Source: Stagnihabitans sp038231395
GTDB taxonomy: Bacteria > Pseudomonadota > Alphaproteobacteria > Rhodobacterales > Rhodobacteraceae
Assembly (NCBI GenBank): GCA_038231395.1
Contig: JBBRLL010000021.1
Coordinates: forward strand, 4,061-68,060
Reading direction: 5' to 3'
Length of the DNA stretch: 64,000 bases
Below the pieces are notes generated by a model. The model searched no databases. It was not told the origin of the DNA and saw nothing but the letters and a program-made list of their open reading frames with translations. This document shows, piece after piece, positions 17,511 to 27,485 of the stretch. Positions within the stretch are counted from its first letter, which is position 1. Each line of letters starts with the position of its first letter. Both the position numbers and the translations under genes were made by a program.

Positions 17511-18011
17511 ATGATGATCAATCCGGCCAGCCGGGCTGGCAAGTGGCTGCACTGGCTTTTTGAGGCGAGCCTTATTCTTAAAGGTTTGTTTGCTGCGGCT
17601 GAAAGCCTCGGGGGCCTTGGGCTTTTGTTCACGCCGAACACCGCGATCGTGAATTTCGTGTTCTGGCTGCGCAACTATAACCTGACGCAACGGCCCGACG
17701 CCGATATGGCCGTCTGGGTCCACCACATGACCGAGGCTTTCCCCATCCAGGTCCAGCATTTCTACGCCTTTTACCTGTTGGGGCACGGGGCAGTGAAATT
17801 CATCATGGTGATCATGCTGGCCCGTCGGATTATGTGGGCCTATCCGGGGGCCATGGTCTTGCTGTCGGGGTTTGTCCTTTATCAGATCTCGGAATTTGTG
17901 TTGCACGGGTCATTCACCTTCCTTGCCCTGTCCTTCTTCGATCTCGTCATGATCGTGCTGGTCTACCGGGAGTGGAACGTGCTGAAAATGAAGCGCGCCC
18001 TGACCGCATAA
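17511..18011 (+). CDS. DUF2127 membrane protein
   Basis: 166-residue inner-membrane protein with about four hydrophobic segments. The pattern LHWLFEASLILKGLFAAAES near the N-terminus and a helix with HGAVKFIMVIMLARR followed by WAYPGAMVLL are typical of DUF2127, a family of unknown function. The ATG at 17511 (GGGTAGA upstream) is preferred over one inside gpt at 17475; ATG at 17514 is equally possible. Probably co-transcribed with gpt. Confidence 0.8.
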   Translation: MMINPASRAGKWLHWLFEASLILKGLFAAAESLGGLGLLFTPNTAIVNFVFWLRNYNLTQRPDADMAVWVHHMTEAFPIQVQHFYAFYLLGHGAVKFIMVIMLARRIMWAYPGAMVLLSGFVLYQISEFVLHGSFTFLALSFFDLVMIVLVYREWNVLKMKRALTA

Positions 18012-18126
18012 CAGGTGCTGCTTTTGCCGACTGCGTCCCGCCAATCCGCTGGCGGTGGTATCAGTCTTCTCAGGTGCGCAGGAGCAAAGGCTTGCCATTT
18101 CCATCCCTTCACGCTCAAATCTGCGC

Positions 18127-19230
18127 ATGAAAGCCCCAATCCTCACGCCGCTGGCGCAAAGCCTGCCCTGCACTGTGCCCTTCATAGGCCCCGAGACCCA
18201 ACAGCGCGCGCGGGGCAGGCCCTTTGCGGCAAGACTGGGGGCGAATGAGTCTATGTTCGGGCCTTCGGCGAAAGCCGTCGCGGCCATGCAGGACGCGGCG
18301 TCGCAAGTCTGGATGTACGGCGACCCCGAATGTCATGACCTGAAGGCCGCCATCGCTGTGCATCATGGGGTTACGCCCGCGCATGTCGTGGTGGGGGAGG
18401 GGATTGACGGGCTTTTGGGTCTTTTGGTCCGGCTGATGGTTGGGCCGGGGACGCCTGTGGTCACCTCTGCCGGGGCCTATCCGACCTTCAACTTTCACGT
18501 CGCGGGCTTTGGCGGGGTTTTGCACCGCGCGCCTTACAACGGAGATTTCGAAGACCCGCAGGCGCTGCTGGCCATGGCACGCGCCACCCACGCGCCCCTG
18601 ATCTACCTTGCCAACCCCGACAACCCGATGGGCAGCCATCATCCGGGCTTGGCGATTGCCGCGATGATCGAGGCGTTGCCAGAGGGCTGCCTGCTGGCGC
18701 TGGACGAGGCTTATGTGGAACTGGCCCCTGAAGGCACGGCGGCGCAGGTTGCGGCGGATGATCCCCGGGTGATCCGGTTTCGCACCTTCTCCAAAGCGCA
18801 TGGCATGGCGGGGCTGCGTCTGGGTTATGCGCTGGCGGCACCCGGTCTGGCATCGGCCTTTGACAAGGTGCGCAACCATTTCGGCGTGGGGCGGGTGGCG
18901 CAGGTGGGCGGGATCGCAGCACTGGCCGATGCAGACCATATGCAGGCGGTGCGGGCTTGGGCCACAGCGGGGCGGGTGCGGCTGAGTGCCATTGCCCGCG
19001 ACAACGGGCTGACCCCCCTGCCGTCGGCCACGAACTTCGTCACGATGGAATGTGGGCGGGACGGCGACTACGCCCGCGCTGTGCTGAAGGCGTTGACCGC
19101 GCGTGACATCTTCGTGCGGATGCCGGGGGTGGCGCCCTTGGACCGCTGCATCCGGGTCAGTCTGGGCGACACGGCGGCCTTGGACGCCTTCGCCGCAGCG
19201 CTGCCTTTGGCTTTGCACGACGTGGGCTGA
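18127..19230 (+). CDS. PLP-dependent aminotransferase (HisC-like class I/II)
   Basis: 367 residues from the ATG at 18127. Fold-type I aminotransferase landmarks are ANPDNPMG (Asn166 contacting PLP), LLALDEAYVE (Asp193) and FRTFSKAHGMAGLRLGY with the Schiff-base Lys223. A C-terminal FVRMPG...CIRVSLG block holds the substrate-carboxylate arginine. It resembles histidinol-phosphate aminotransferase-like paralogues; no his genes are nearby, so the substrate is left open. The longer frame back to 18055 has no ribosome binding site. Confidence 0.88.
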   Translation: MKAPILTPLAQSLPCTVPFIGPETQQRARGRPFAARLGANESMFGPSAKAVAAMQDAASQVWMYGDPECHDLKAAIAVHHGVTPAHVVVGEGIDGLLGLLVRLMVGPGTPVVTSAGAYPTFNFHVAGFGGVLHRAPYNGDFEDPQALLAMARATHAPLIYLANPDNPMGSHHPGLAIAAMIEALPEGCLLALDEAYVELAPEGTAAQVAADDPRVIRFRTFSKAHGMAGLRLGYALAAPGLASAFDKVRNHFGVGRVAQVGGIAALADADHMQAVRAWATAGRVRLSAIARDNGLTPLPSATNFVTMECGRDGDYARAVLKALTARDIFVRMPGVAPLDRCIRVSLGDTAALDAFAAALPLALHDVG

Positions 19231-19379
19231 TCTGACAGGACTGCAGCGTTACGAACATCGCGCATTTGCCGCGCAATAGGGCAGGAGACTGATTGGGAGC
19301 AACGGCGTTCGCCTTTGGTTTCCTGCTCTTTGCTGGATGGATCAGGAAAGCGTCAGGCCCTTATATACCGTATCTCGCC

Positions 19380-19880
19380 TCACTCCATCGCCACTTCGGG
19401 ATTGGCGGGCCCAAGGGCCGGGGCGGCGCCGGCGGGCGCCTTGGCGGTCCCCAGCATTGGGCCCGACATCGGCTTGGGCAAAAGCGAGGCTGAAAGTTGC
19501 TCTGGCGTGGTTTGCGCTTTTTGCGGCGCGCTGTGCGGGCCCGGTTGCGGCCTGAGTTCAGTCGTGGGGTCAGGGGCAAATACCGGCGCGGGGTCGCGGG
19601 TGATCAGCCGTTGCGGCGCGGTTTCCAGAAACTCGCTGCCGGGGTCGGCCAAGGCACGGCGGAACACCAGCATGTTCTGAAACGAGGTCTTGCTGCCGGT
19701 CAACCCCAGCCGCTCGTCACAGGGCAAAGTGTCGGCGCGCTGGTATTCCCACCCCTCGCCCCCCATCTTGTTCATCAAGGTGGTGAGGGCGAAAGCGAAG
19801 CGATCTTCCAGCGTCTTCAGTCCACGGGCCTTTTCACCACGGCGCGGAGCCGGCACAACCTGATATTCGTAGCGCTGCAT
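19380..19880 (-). CDS. DUF4177-like N-terminal domain protein
   Basis: 166 residues. The N-terminal 75 residues (YEYQVVPAPRRGEKARG...GEGWEYQRADTLPCDER) resemble the small DUF4177 fold. The second half is low-complexity, rich in Pro and Ala (FAPDPTTELRPQPGP, LGTAKAPAGAAPALGP), and probably disordered. No signal peptide. It stands alone between a convergent aminotransferase gene and the downstream end of the transglutaminase operon. The function is unknown. Confidence 0.75.
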   Translation of the reverse strand: MQRYEYQVVPAPRRGEKARGLKTLEDRFAFALTTLMNKMGGEGWEYQRADTLPCDERLGLTGSKTSFQNMLVFRRALADPGSEFLETAPQRLITRDPAPVFAPDPTTELRPQPGPHSAPQKAQTTPEQLSASLLPKPMSGPMLGTAKAPAGAAPALGPANPEVAME

Positions 19881-20065
19881 TTGATCCTCGAAACATGCTG
19901 CCCGGGTAAGGCTTTGCGCGTGTCTTACAAGAGTTTCGCGCCCAAGTCCAAGTGAGAGCGGCGGCGGTTTTCAGGCCCCTGCGCAACGCGATCTCTGGTG
20001 CCTGACCAAGGGCCGCTCAAGGCGCGCGAACCCGAGTTTGCCCGCATCCTTCTGCCCAAGCGCAG

Positions 20066-20962
20066 TTACCGCACAGGCTTGCCCGGCAGATACTCAATCA
20101 AATCCACCGCATGACTGCCCTTTTGCCCGCCATCTATGCGCAACGCGCCGGTGACCGGGGCCACATCGCCATAATCGCGGCCATGGCCGATTGCGATATG
20201 ATCGGTATCGGCAAAGCAGGCGTTGGTCGGATCATAGTCGACCCAGCCCGCCTCAGCCCCGGCCCAGGCGCGGACCCAGGCGTGCATCGCATCCGCCCCT
20301 TCCAGCCGGGGTTTGCCGGGCGGCGGCAAGGTGCGCAAAAAGCCTCCCACGTAAGCGGCCGGAATCCCAAGGCCGCGCAAACCGGCAATCATGATCTGTG
20401 CGAAATCCTGACAGACGCCGCGCTTCATCGCAAAGGCCACGGCGGGCGGCGTGTCCACCTCGGTCGCCCGCGGATCAAAGGTCATATGCGCGTGCAGCGC
20501 CTGACCAAGGGTAGCGATCGCCGCCCTTGTGGTTTCGACGCCAGCCACGGCCTTGCGCGCAAAGGCCGCAATTTCAGCGTTCAGGGCGATCCGGGGCGAG
20601 GCTGACAGGAAATGGTGGGGGGAGCGGGGGCCGATCTCCATCACCTCCTGCACGTCGTCGCCCAGACGCGCGAGCGGCGGCGAGATGTCCAGTTCCTGCC
20701 CAAGCGCCTGCCGAACGACGCGGGATTTCATGTCGATCTCAATGGCTTTCAGGCCCGGTGCCATCACCACCTCCAGCACCGTGGTGCCGAAGAAATCGGT
20801 GAACTCCCGCCGTTCAGACGGGTTGGGGGTGATGGTGATGTCGCAGGCCAGCAGGCTTTGCAGGCCGGGCATCTCTGCCGGCTGAATGCGCAGCAATTGC
20901 CGGCCCGCACCCGTCGGGCGGTCAAAGTCATAGCGGATCACCAGGCGCAGGTCATATTGCAT
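20066..20962 (-). CDS. Transglutaminase-like protein (bacterial N-terminal type)
   Basis: 298 residues: an N-terminal bacterial transglutaminase beta domain followed by a transglutaminase/protease core with the full catalytic triad, Cys184 (KRGVCQDFAQ), His228 (DAMHAWVRA) and Asp244 (WVDYDPTNA). Such proteins may cleave or form amide bonds on peptides; the substrate is unknown. The ATG shares one base with the stop of the ATP-grasp/alpha-E gene, and it is the last gene of a three-gene operon. The longer frame to 21025 is rejected on this overlap. Confidence 0.92.
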   Translation of the reverse strand: MQYDLRLVIRYDFDRPTGAGRQLLRIQPAEMPGLQSLLACDITITPNPSERREFTDFFGTTVLEVVMAPGLKAIEIDMKSRVVRQALGQELDISPPLARLGDDVQEVMEIGPRSPHHFLSASPRIALNAEIAAFARKAVAGVETTRAAIATLGQALHAHMTFDPRATEVDTPPAVAFAMKRGVCQDFAQIMIAGLRGLGIPAAYVGGFLRTLPPPGKPRLEGADAMHAWVRAWAGAEAGWVDYDPTNACFADTDHIAIGHGRDYGDVAPVTGALRIDGGQKGSHAVDLIEYLPGKPVR

Positions 20963-23685
20963 CAGCGCAGATACGCCTCTGTGATGAGGCTGGAGAGGGC
21001 GGCGATCTGGCCCCGAAAGGTCCACATCGCCGCTGTTGTGAGCGTTTCAGGGGTCTGGGTGGCTAGATCGGTCTGGCACCGCAGCATCGCCGCCGTCAGT
21101 GGTGCCAGAACGTCGTTTTCCATCGCATCGGGCAGTTGGCGGACCTGATCGCCCAAAGCCTCAATCTGGTGGCGGATCGAGCGGGGGTTGTTGGGGTCCA
21201 GCGCCAGCAAGTCAATCACCGTGTCGCGCGAGGTGGCCACGGTAAACCGCCGCCGGTGCGTCAGAACCGAGTCGCCCAGTTCAATCGCCAGATCCAGCGC
21301 GCCGGGGGCGGCCTTGTCATCGGCCAGCACCGCCAAAATCTCTGCCATTCCCATCGCGCGTTCATGCAGGCGGCCCATGGTCAAAAAGCGCCAGCCCATG
21401 AAACGGTACATGTTTTCATGCACAAGGCCGGAAATCCCGGCAAGTTTGCGCAGCAACACCGAGAAGGAGCGCGCCGCGTCGTCGCCCGGCACCACAATCT
21501 GCGCCATCCTGCGGGCGGTCTTGTTGATATCAGCCAGTGCCGACCATGCATCGGGCGAAAAGCGGTCCCGCACCTGGCCCGCACTGCCAATCGCCGCCGA
21601 CAAGGCATCCAGCAGGCCGGTCGGGATGCCCGGCTTCGGGTCTATCCCGCGCGAGTCAAACAGCGGTTTCAACGCGGTCAGGATCTGCGCGGCCCCGGCC
21701 CCGGTCTCTGCCAGCCGCACATTTCGGGCGCGCAGCAGGCGCACGATGGCCTCTGTCCGTTCAATGTAACGCCCCAGCCAGAACAGGTTGTCAGCGGCGC
21801 GCGACGGCAAAGCGCCCGGCCCGACACGTCGGAACGGCCCGGTGGCAACCGGAACCATCGACACCAATGGCACCTCACTGGGCGAAACGATCCAGACATC
21901 CGCCGCAGAGCCGCCCCGTTGCATCGCTATGGCGGCGGAGTCTGGCGTCGCACCGATCCGGGCAAAACCGCCGGGCATGACCTGCCAGCCCTGCGCGGTG
22001 CGCGCCAGAAACACCCGCAAGGTCATCGGACGCGGCGCAAGTTTGCCGTCGACAAGGGTCGGGGTCGTTGACAGCGTCACCGCCTCCTGGGCCACCAGCG
22101 CGTGCCCCTCCGCCTCCAGCCGCTCGGCCAGCGCCTTTGCCGTCAGGGTCGAGGCGCGGACGATGCCATTCTCCTGATCAAATGGCAGGCCAGTGGCGAA
22201 GGCCGGGCTTAGCAGCATGCGTTTGGGCGCACCGCACACCGCAGCGCGTTCGGCCGCACCACCGCACCACCATGTCGCAATGTTGGGAATTTCCAGCCGT
22301 TTGCCCACCAGACGCGGGGCCATCTTGGGCAGGAACGCCATCAAGGCCCGGGTTTCCAGAATGCCCGAACCCAAAGCGTTGACCAGTGTCAACCCGCCCG
22401 CCCGCAGTGCCGAAACCATCCCCGGCGTGCCAAGCCGAGAGGCGGGGTTCAGTTCCACCGGATCCGCATAGTCCCCATCCAGACGCCGCCACAGCACATC
22501 AACCGGCTTCAGACCCGAGACGGTGCGCACCATCAGCCGGTCTTCCGCCACCACCAAATCGTCGCCCTGCACCAGCGTGATGCCAAGGTAGCGGGCGATA
22601 TAGGCGTGTTCGTAGTAGGTTTCGTTGAGCGGCCCCGGAGTCAGGATCGCCGCACGCGACGAATCGTCCTGCCGCATCCCCTGCAACACATCGCGGAAAT
22701 CGCGGAAAAACCCGGCCAGCCGGTGAACATGGCCTTGCGCGTAAAGTTCGTTGAAGGCACGTGAGGTGGCGACGCGGTTTTCCAGCGCATAGCCCGCCCC
22801 CGAAGGGGCCTGGGTTCGGTCGGCCAGAACCCACCACTGGCCATCCGGGCCACGGCCAATCTCGAACGCCAGAAAGTGCAGAAAATGCGCGGTCCGGGGC
22901 TTGATCCCCACCAACGGTCGCAGCCAGTCCGGGTTGGCGGTGATGAGCGAGGCTGGCAGGTGCCCGCCCTCTACCATGCGATTTTCGCCGTAAAGATCGG
23001 CCATCAGCGCCTCCAGCACCTCGGCACGCTGGATCAGGCCGGGGACCAGCTTTTCCCAATCAGCCTCGGCAATCAGAACCGGGATCGGCGCCAGCGGCCA
23101 CGACCGTTCGACCGACTCGCCACCCCCGTATTGGCGATAAAACACCCCGGAGTCGCGCAGGTATTGCTCTGCCCGTGCCTTGCGGCGATCCACATCTTCC
23201 GGCGAAAGTGCAGCCAAGGCCGCAGCAAAGTCGCGCCACAGCGGACGCAGCTTGCCATCCGGGCCCACCATCTCATCGGGGGTCAGATGCAGCGGCGTGT
23301 AGCTTTTCACCATCTTTTCCAGCAGAGCCGCTTCTTTTTCCAGCCGCACAGCCTTGGCCATGGCAAGATCAGCTTCGGACGGTCCGGCTTTGGCAGGACT
23401 TTGCGTTCCGGTGCCAGCCTTGGCCGGTTGCGGTTTCACGATCCTGGCAGAAGCAGAACGCGGTTTTGCAACCGATGCCGGATCGGATTCTGAGCCATCG
23501 GACTCTGAGCCATCGGATTCCGGGCCATCCGTTTCTGGCCCATCCGTTTCTGGCCCATCCGTTTCTGGCAATTCTGACTCGCCCAAACCTGCCTGCTCCT
23601 TTGGCCCGGACGGTTCGCCGGAAACCGCCTTGCCAGACGATAGCACGGCAGGTGTTTCAGGACGGTTACGATTGTCCGGGCTCAA
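20962..23685 (-). CDS. Circularly permuted ATP-grasp plus alpha-E fusion protein
   Basis: 907 residues. Residues about 1-100 are low-complexity with tandem GPETD/GSESD pentapeptides. Residues about 130-570 form a circularly permuted type 2 ATP-grasp domain (YRQYGGGES, GIKPRTAHFLHFLAFEIGRG, ILTPGPLNETYYEHAYIARYLG). The C-terminal about 300 residues are an alpha-E helical domain (SRAADNLFWLGRYIERTEAIVRLLRARN). In many genomes these are two proteins; here they are fused. The ATP-grasp part should ligate a peptide or small amine by amide bond. The gene starts three bases after the upstream transglutaminase stop. Confidence 0.92.
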   Translation of the reverse strand: MSPDNRNRPETPAVLSSGKAVSGEPSGPKEQAGLGESELPETDGPETDGPETDGPESDGSESDGSESDPASVAKPRSASARIVKPQPAKAGTGTQSPAKAGPSEADLAMAKAVRLEKEAALLEKMVKSYTPLHLTPDEMVGPDGKLRPLWRDFAAALAALSPEDVDRRKARAEQYLRDSGVFYRQYGGGESVERSWPLAPIPVLIAEADWEKLVPGLIQRAEVLEALMADLYGENRMVEGGHLPASLITANPDWLRPLVGIKPRTAHFLHFLAFEIGRGPDGQWWVLADRTQAPSGAGYALENRVATSRAFNELYAQGHVHRLAGFFRDFRDVLQGMRQDDSSRAAILTPGPLNETYYEHAYIARYLGITLVQGDDLVVAEDRLMVRTVSGLKPVDVLWRRLDGDYADPVELNPASRLGTPGMVSALRAGGLTLVNALGSGILETRALMAFLPKMAPRLVGKRLEIPNIATWWCGGAAERAAVCGAPKRMLLSPAFATGLPFDQENGIVRASTLTAKALAERLEAEGHALVAQEAVTLSTTPTLVDGKLAPRPMTLRVFLARTAQGWQVMPGGFARIGATPDSAAIAMQRGGSAADVWIVSPSEVPLVSMVPVATGPFRRVGPGALPSRAADNLFWLGRYIERTEAIVRLLRARNVRLAETGAGAAQILTALKPLFDSRGIDPKPGIPTGLLDALSAAIGSAGQVRDRFSPDAWSALADINKTARRMAQIVVPGDDAARSFSVLLRKLAGISGLVHENMYRFMGWRFLTMGRLHERAMGMAEILAVLADDKAAPGALDLAIELGDSVLTHRRRFTVATSRDTVIDLLALDPNNPRSIRHQIEALGDQVRQLPDAMENDVLAPLTAAMLRCQTDLATQTPETLTTAAMWTFRGQIAALSSLITEAYLR
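23480..23569. repeat. 15-bp tandem repeat encoding GPETD/GSESD
   Basis: Six 15-base units. The three at 23525, 23540 and 23555 are identical (CCATCCGTTTCTGGC); those at 23480, 23495 and 23510 are diverged. Read on the minus strand they encode acidic pentapeptides in the N-terminal tail of the ATP-grasp/alpha-E protein. The unit is in frame, so copy-number change would only lengthen or shorten the tail. Confidence 0.9.
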
Positions 23686-23688
23686 CGG

Positions 23689-26600
23689 TTAGAGCCCGAC
23701 AGGTCGTCGCAGGTCAAGCGTCATCGGAAACTCGGAAGAGGCGCGTTCGGCGGGTGGGGTATAGAACCCGCCGGTATGGCCATAAGGCTGAAAGCGTGAC
23801 AAGCGCCGCGCCTCGGCCTCGTTGCCATTGATCGGGAAGGTGTCGTAGCTGCGGCCACCGGGGTGGGCGACGTGGTAGGTGCAGCCGCCAAGGGCACGGT
23901 TCGACCATTTGTCGTAGACATCCAGCGTCAGTGGCGCATCGACGTGCAACACCGGGTGCATCGCGGTCGCCGGTTGCCACGCCTTGTAGCGCAGGCCTGC
24001 CACCGCAGCACCGCCGCCGACATCCGCCATCGGCACCGAACGGCCATTGCAGGTGACCGTATAGCGCCCCGGATTGCCGCCGGTCAGCTTGACCTGCAAC
24101 CGCTCGGTCGAGCTGTCGGTGTAGCGCACCGTGCCCCCCAAGGCCCCGGTTTCGCCCAAGACATGCCACGGCTCCAGCGCCTGACGCAGTTCAAGGGTGA
24201 CGCCCTCATAGGTGACCTCGCCACAGAAGGGAAAGCGGAACTCGGCTTGTGCTACGAACCACGCCTCTTGCATGGCAAAGCCGTGGGCGCGCAGATCGGC
24301 CAGCACATCCTGAAAATCCAGCCAGACGTAATGCGGCAGCATGAAACGGTCGTGCAAGGCGGTGCCCCACCGCGTCATGTCACCCTTGGCGGGCGCGTTC
24401 CAGAACCGGGCGATCAGGGCACGCAGCAAAAGCTGTTGCGCCAGACTCATCCTTGCATCCGGCGGCATCTCAAACCCGCGAAACTCCACCAGCCCCAGGC
24501 GACCTGTCGGGCCATCGGGGGAATACAGCTTGTCGATGCAGATTTCCGAGCGGTGGGTGTTGCCGGTGCTGTCGGTCAGCATGTTGCGCAACAGCCGGTC
24601 CACCAGCCAGGGCGGTGGGGCGTTGCCCTGCCCCGGTGCCGGTATTTGTGAAAGGGCAATCTCCATTTCATACAGAGCATCGTGGCGCGCCTCGTCCATG
24701 CGCGGGGCTTGGCTGGTCGGCCCGATGAACAGGCCAGAGAACAGGTAGGACAAGGACGGGTGGCGGTTCCAATGCAGGATCAGACTGGCCAGCACATCAG
24801 GCCGGCGCAAAAAGGGGCTGTCGTTGGTCGTGGCCCCGCCGACGACGACATGGTTGCCGCCGCCAGTGCCGCAATGTTTGCCGTCGATCATGAACTTGTC
24901 AGCGCCCAGCCGGGTCTGCCGGGCATCCTCGTAGACCCCGGTGGTGATCGCCACGCAGTCGGCCCAATTGCGCGCCGGGTGAACGTTCACCTCGATCACC
25001 CCGGGATCAGGCGCCACGCGGATCACGTTCAGACGCGGATCCTGCGGCGGGGCGTAGCCTTCGATATGCACTGGCAGGTCAAGACGTTGGGCCGCAGCCT
25101 CGGCGGCGCGCAACAGGTCAAGATAATCCTCCAGCGTCACCACCGGCGGCATGAAGACGCACAAGCGCCCGTCGCGCGGTTCAACCGACAAGGCGGTGCG
25201 GATAAATCCGTCAACCTCTGCCAGCGGGCTGCCCTGCTGGATCACCTCGCCCTGCGGCGAGTTGGCGACGAAACTGGCAAGCGGCTGGCTTTTGCGCTCG
25301 GGGTCCAAAGGCGTGACCGGCGGCAGCGGAGCGCGGTCCACCGTGGGATCGGTCGGGTTGATATAGGGGTAGGACGAGGCCGGAATCCACGGCAGGCTTT
25401 CCAAGGGCAAGCGGTAGCCGACCGGGCTGTCGCCCGGCACCAGAAACATATGCCCGCGCCGCAGACGCCACTTTTCCGACCGCCAGCGCCGGCCAGAGGC
25501 AAGACTTTGCCAGCTTTGCACCGGCAGGATAAAGCCCGACGGCTCGGTCAGGCCCCGGTTGAACACGGTGGCCAACCGGTGGCGCTGTTCGGGGTCTTTG
25601 AGTTCAGAATTGGCCGGGGTGACGTTGTCGGGCAGGTTGGCTTCCTTGACCAGCCACGTCGCCGGGTCTTCGTAGGCGGGCAGGATATTTGCCTCCTCCA
25701 CCGCCAGCTCTGCCGCAATTTCGCGCAGCAGATCTTGGGCATCCAACGCGGTGACACCGGTTTGCGCACCCTCTTCGGCGATCAAGCCCGGGTTTTGCCA
25801 GATCGGCTGGCCGTCAGCGCGCCAGTAAAGCGAGAAGGTCCAGCGCGGCAACGTCTCTCCGGGATACCACTTGCCTTGGCCATAGTGCAGGAAGCCGCCG
25901 GGGGCGAAGCGGTCGCGCAGGCGTCTGATCAGGGCGTCAGCCAGATGGCGCTTGGTCGGGCCAACCGCCCCCGTGTTCCATTCTTCGCCCTGATAATCGT
26001 CAATCGACACAAAGGTCGGTTCACCGCCCATAGTCAGCCGCACATCGGCCGCCTCAAGGATCGCATCAACTTTCGCACCCAAAGCGTTGAGATCGCGCCA
26101 CGCTTCCTCGCTGAAAGGTTTGGTGATGCGCGGGTGTTCAGCGACGCGCGACACTTTCATGTCAAAGGCAAACTCCACCTCGGCAAAGCTGGCAAGGCCC
26201 GATATCGGCGCGGCAGAGCGGTAGTGCGGCGTGGCGGCCAAAGGTATGTGGCTTTCGCCCGCCAACAGGCCAGAGGTCGGGTCAAGCCCGATCCACCCCG
26301 CGCCGGGAATGTAAACCTCAACCCATGCGTGCAGGTCGGTGAAGTCGACCTCGGTGCCCGAAGGACCGTCCAACGCCTTCAAATCCGGCTTCAGCTGGAT
26401 CAGATAGCCCGACACAAAGCGTGACGCCAACCCGAAATGCCGCAAAGCCTGCACCAGCAGCCACGAGCTGTCGCGGCATGACCCGCTGCCCACGATCAGG
26501 GTTTCTTCCGGCGTGTGCACCCCCGGCTCCATCCGGATCGTATAGGCGACGCGGCCCGACACCATCGCGTTCAGCATCACCACAAAATCTGTGGTGCGGG

Positions 26601-27015
26601 CTTTGCCCTTGGGAACCGTTGCCAGAAAGCCGCTCAGTTCCGGCCCGACGGGTTCCGCGCGCCGGTAAATTTCCAGATCATCTGTCAGATCAGCGGCATA
26701 GGTGAAGGGCCAGTATTCGGCGTAATCCTCCACAAAGAAATCAAACGGGTTGTAGACGGTCATGTCGGCGACCAGATCAACCTCTATCTTGAACTCGGTC
26801 ACCGGCTCGGGAAACACAAACCGCGCCATCCAGTTGCCGAACGGGTCCTGCTGATGGTTGACGAAGTGCTGGGCGGGCGACACCTTCAGGCTGTGCGAGA
26901 TCACCTTGGTTCGGCTGTGGGGTGCGGGTCGCAGCCGGATGACCTGAGGCCCAAGGATCACCGGGCGATCATATTTGTAATGGGTCAGGTGATAGATGGA
27001 CGCTTTGATCGACAT
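23689..27015 (-). CDS. Transglutaminase with C-terminal DUF2126 domain
   Basis: 1108 residues. An N-terminal transglutaminase module carries the catalytic triad at Cys180 (GSGSCRDSSW), His229 (DLHAWVEVYIPG) and Asp245 (WIGLDPTSG). A long DUF2126 region follows from about residue 390 (MGGEPTFVS, KFMIDGKHCGTGGGNHV, RSYDTFPINGNEAEARR). The ATG at 27015 has a strong GGAGG seven bases upstream; the 59-residue extension to 27192 is rejected. First gene of the transglutaminase/ATP-grasp/alpha-E operon, a gene set often found with the proteasome-like peptidase Anbu, which is not in this window. Confidence 0.93.
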   Translation of the reverse strand: MSIKASIYHLTHYKYDRPVILGPQVIRLRPAPHSRTKVISHSLKVSPAQHFVNHQQDPFGNWMARFVFPEPVTEFKIEVDLVADMTVYNPFDFFVEDYAEYWPFTYAADLTDDLEIYRRAEPVGPELSGFLATVPKGKARTTDFVVMLNAMVSGRVAYTIRMEPGVHTPEETLIVGSGSCRDSSWLLVQALRHFGLASRFVSGYLIQLKPDLKALDGPSGTEVDFTDLHAWVEVYIPGAGWIGLDPTSGLLAGESHIPLAATPHYRSAAPISGLASFAEVEFAFDMKVSRVAEHPRITKPFSEEAWRDLNALGAKVDAILEAADVRLTMGGEPTFVSIDDYQGEEWNTGAVGPTKRHLADALIRRLRDRFAPGGFLHYGQGKWYPGETLPRWTFSLYWRADGQPIWQNPGLIAEEGAQTGVTALDAQDLLREIAAELAVEEANILPAYEDPATWLVKEANLPDNVTPANSELKDPEQRHRLATVFNRGLTEPSGFILPVQSWQSLASGRRWRSEKWRLRRGHMFLVPGDSPVGYRLPLESLPWIPASSYPYINPTDPTVDRAPLPPVTPLDPERKSQPLASFVANSPQGEVIQQGSPLAEVDGFIRTALSVEPRDGRLCVFMPPVVTLEDYLDLLRAAEAAAQRLDLPVHIEGYAPPQDPRLNVIRVAPDPGVIEVNVHPARNWADCVAITTGVYEDARQTRLGADKFMIDGKHCGTGGGNHVVVGGATTNDSPFLRRPDVLASLILHWNRHPSLSYLFSGLFIGPTSQAPRMDEARHDALYEMEIALSQIPAPGQGNAPPPWLVDRLLRNMLTDSTGNTHRSEICIDKLYSPDGPTGRLGLVEFRGFEMPPDARMSLAQQLLLRALIARFWNAPAKGDMTRWGTALHDRFMLPHYVWLDFQDVLADLRAHGFAMQEAWFVAQAEFRFPFCGEVTYEGVTLELRQALEPWHVLGETGALGGTVRYTDSSTERLQVKLTGGNPGRYTVTCNGRSVPMADVGGGAAVAGLRYKAWQPATAMHPVLHVDAPLTLDVYDKWSNRALGGCTYHVAHPGGRSYDTFPINGNEAEARRLSRFQPYGHTGGFYTPPAERASSEFPMTLDLRRPVGL

Positions 27016-27485
27016 GAAACCTCCGCCGGGCCAGTGGATCGAACCTGAGGAACGAACCCGTGCCACGCCTAGCACGCCTTGGCGCAGCATGACACCTGCA
27101 TGCAGTCCAAGGAAGCGCCAAGCCAGCAGACGCAAATTCACGGCCGATGCAAAATTAACCGAAATCGCTTTGAGCGCCCGGTTTTTCAGCAAACCAGTGG
27201 GTGCGCGGCACCAAGTCGGCGATCATCCGTCAAATTGCCCGCGCCAGACCCGTCAACGATATTCGCCGGCCCCCAGCCATGCGGTGCCAGGCGGCAGACC
27301 TCGCTCATGCAAACCTGACCCCGCAGTATCCGCCTTTTGCAGGCCATTCCCCGCTCATCCATGCCGCCCGCAACGCCCGACACGCTGTCCCCCAAGCCTG
27401 CGGAACCACGGCCCTGCCCTTTGCAAGAAACTATTTTTCCAGAGGTCGCAGATCGGCTAGCGTCAAACCAGAACAAGGGGACCTC
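27016..27485. other. Non-coding interval between divergent units
   Basis: 470 bases between the start of the DUF2126 gene and the start of the hyuA remnant. It must hold the promoter of the transglutaminase operon. I see no convincing gene, tRNA or strong hairpin. The last 15 bases (CAAGGGGACCTC) supply a ribosome binding site for hyuA. Confidence 0.5.
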
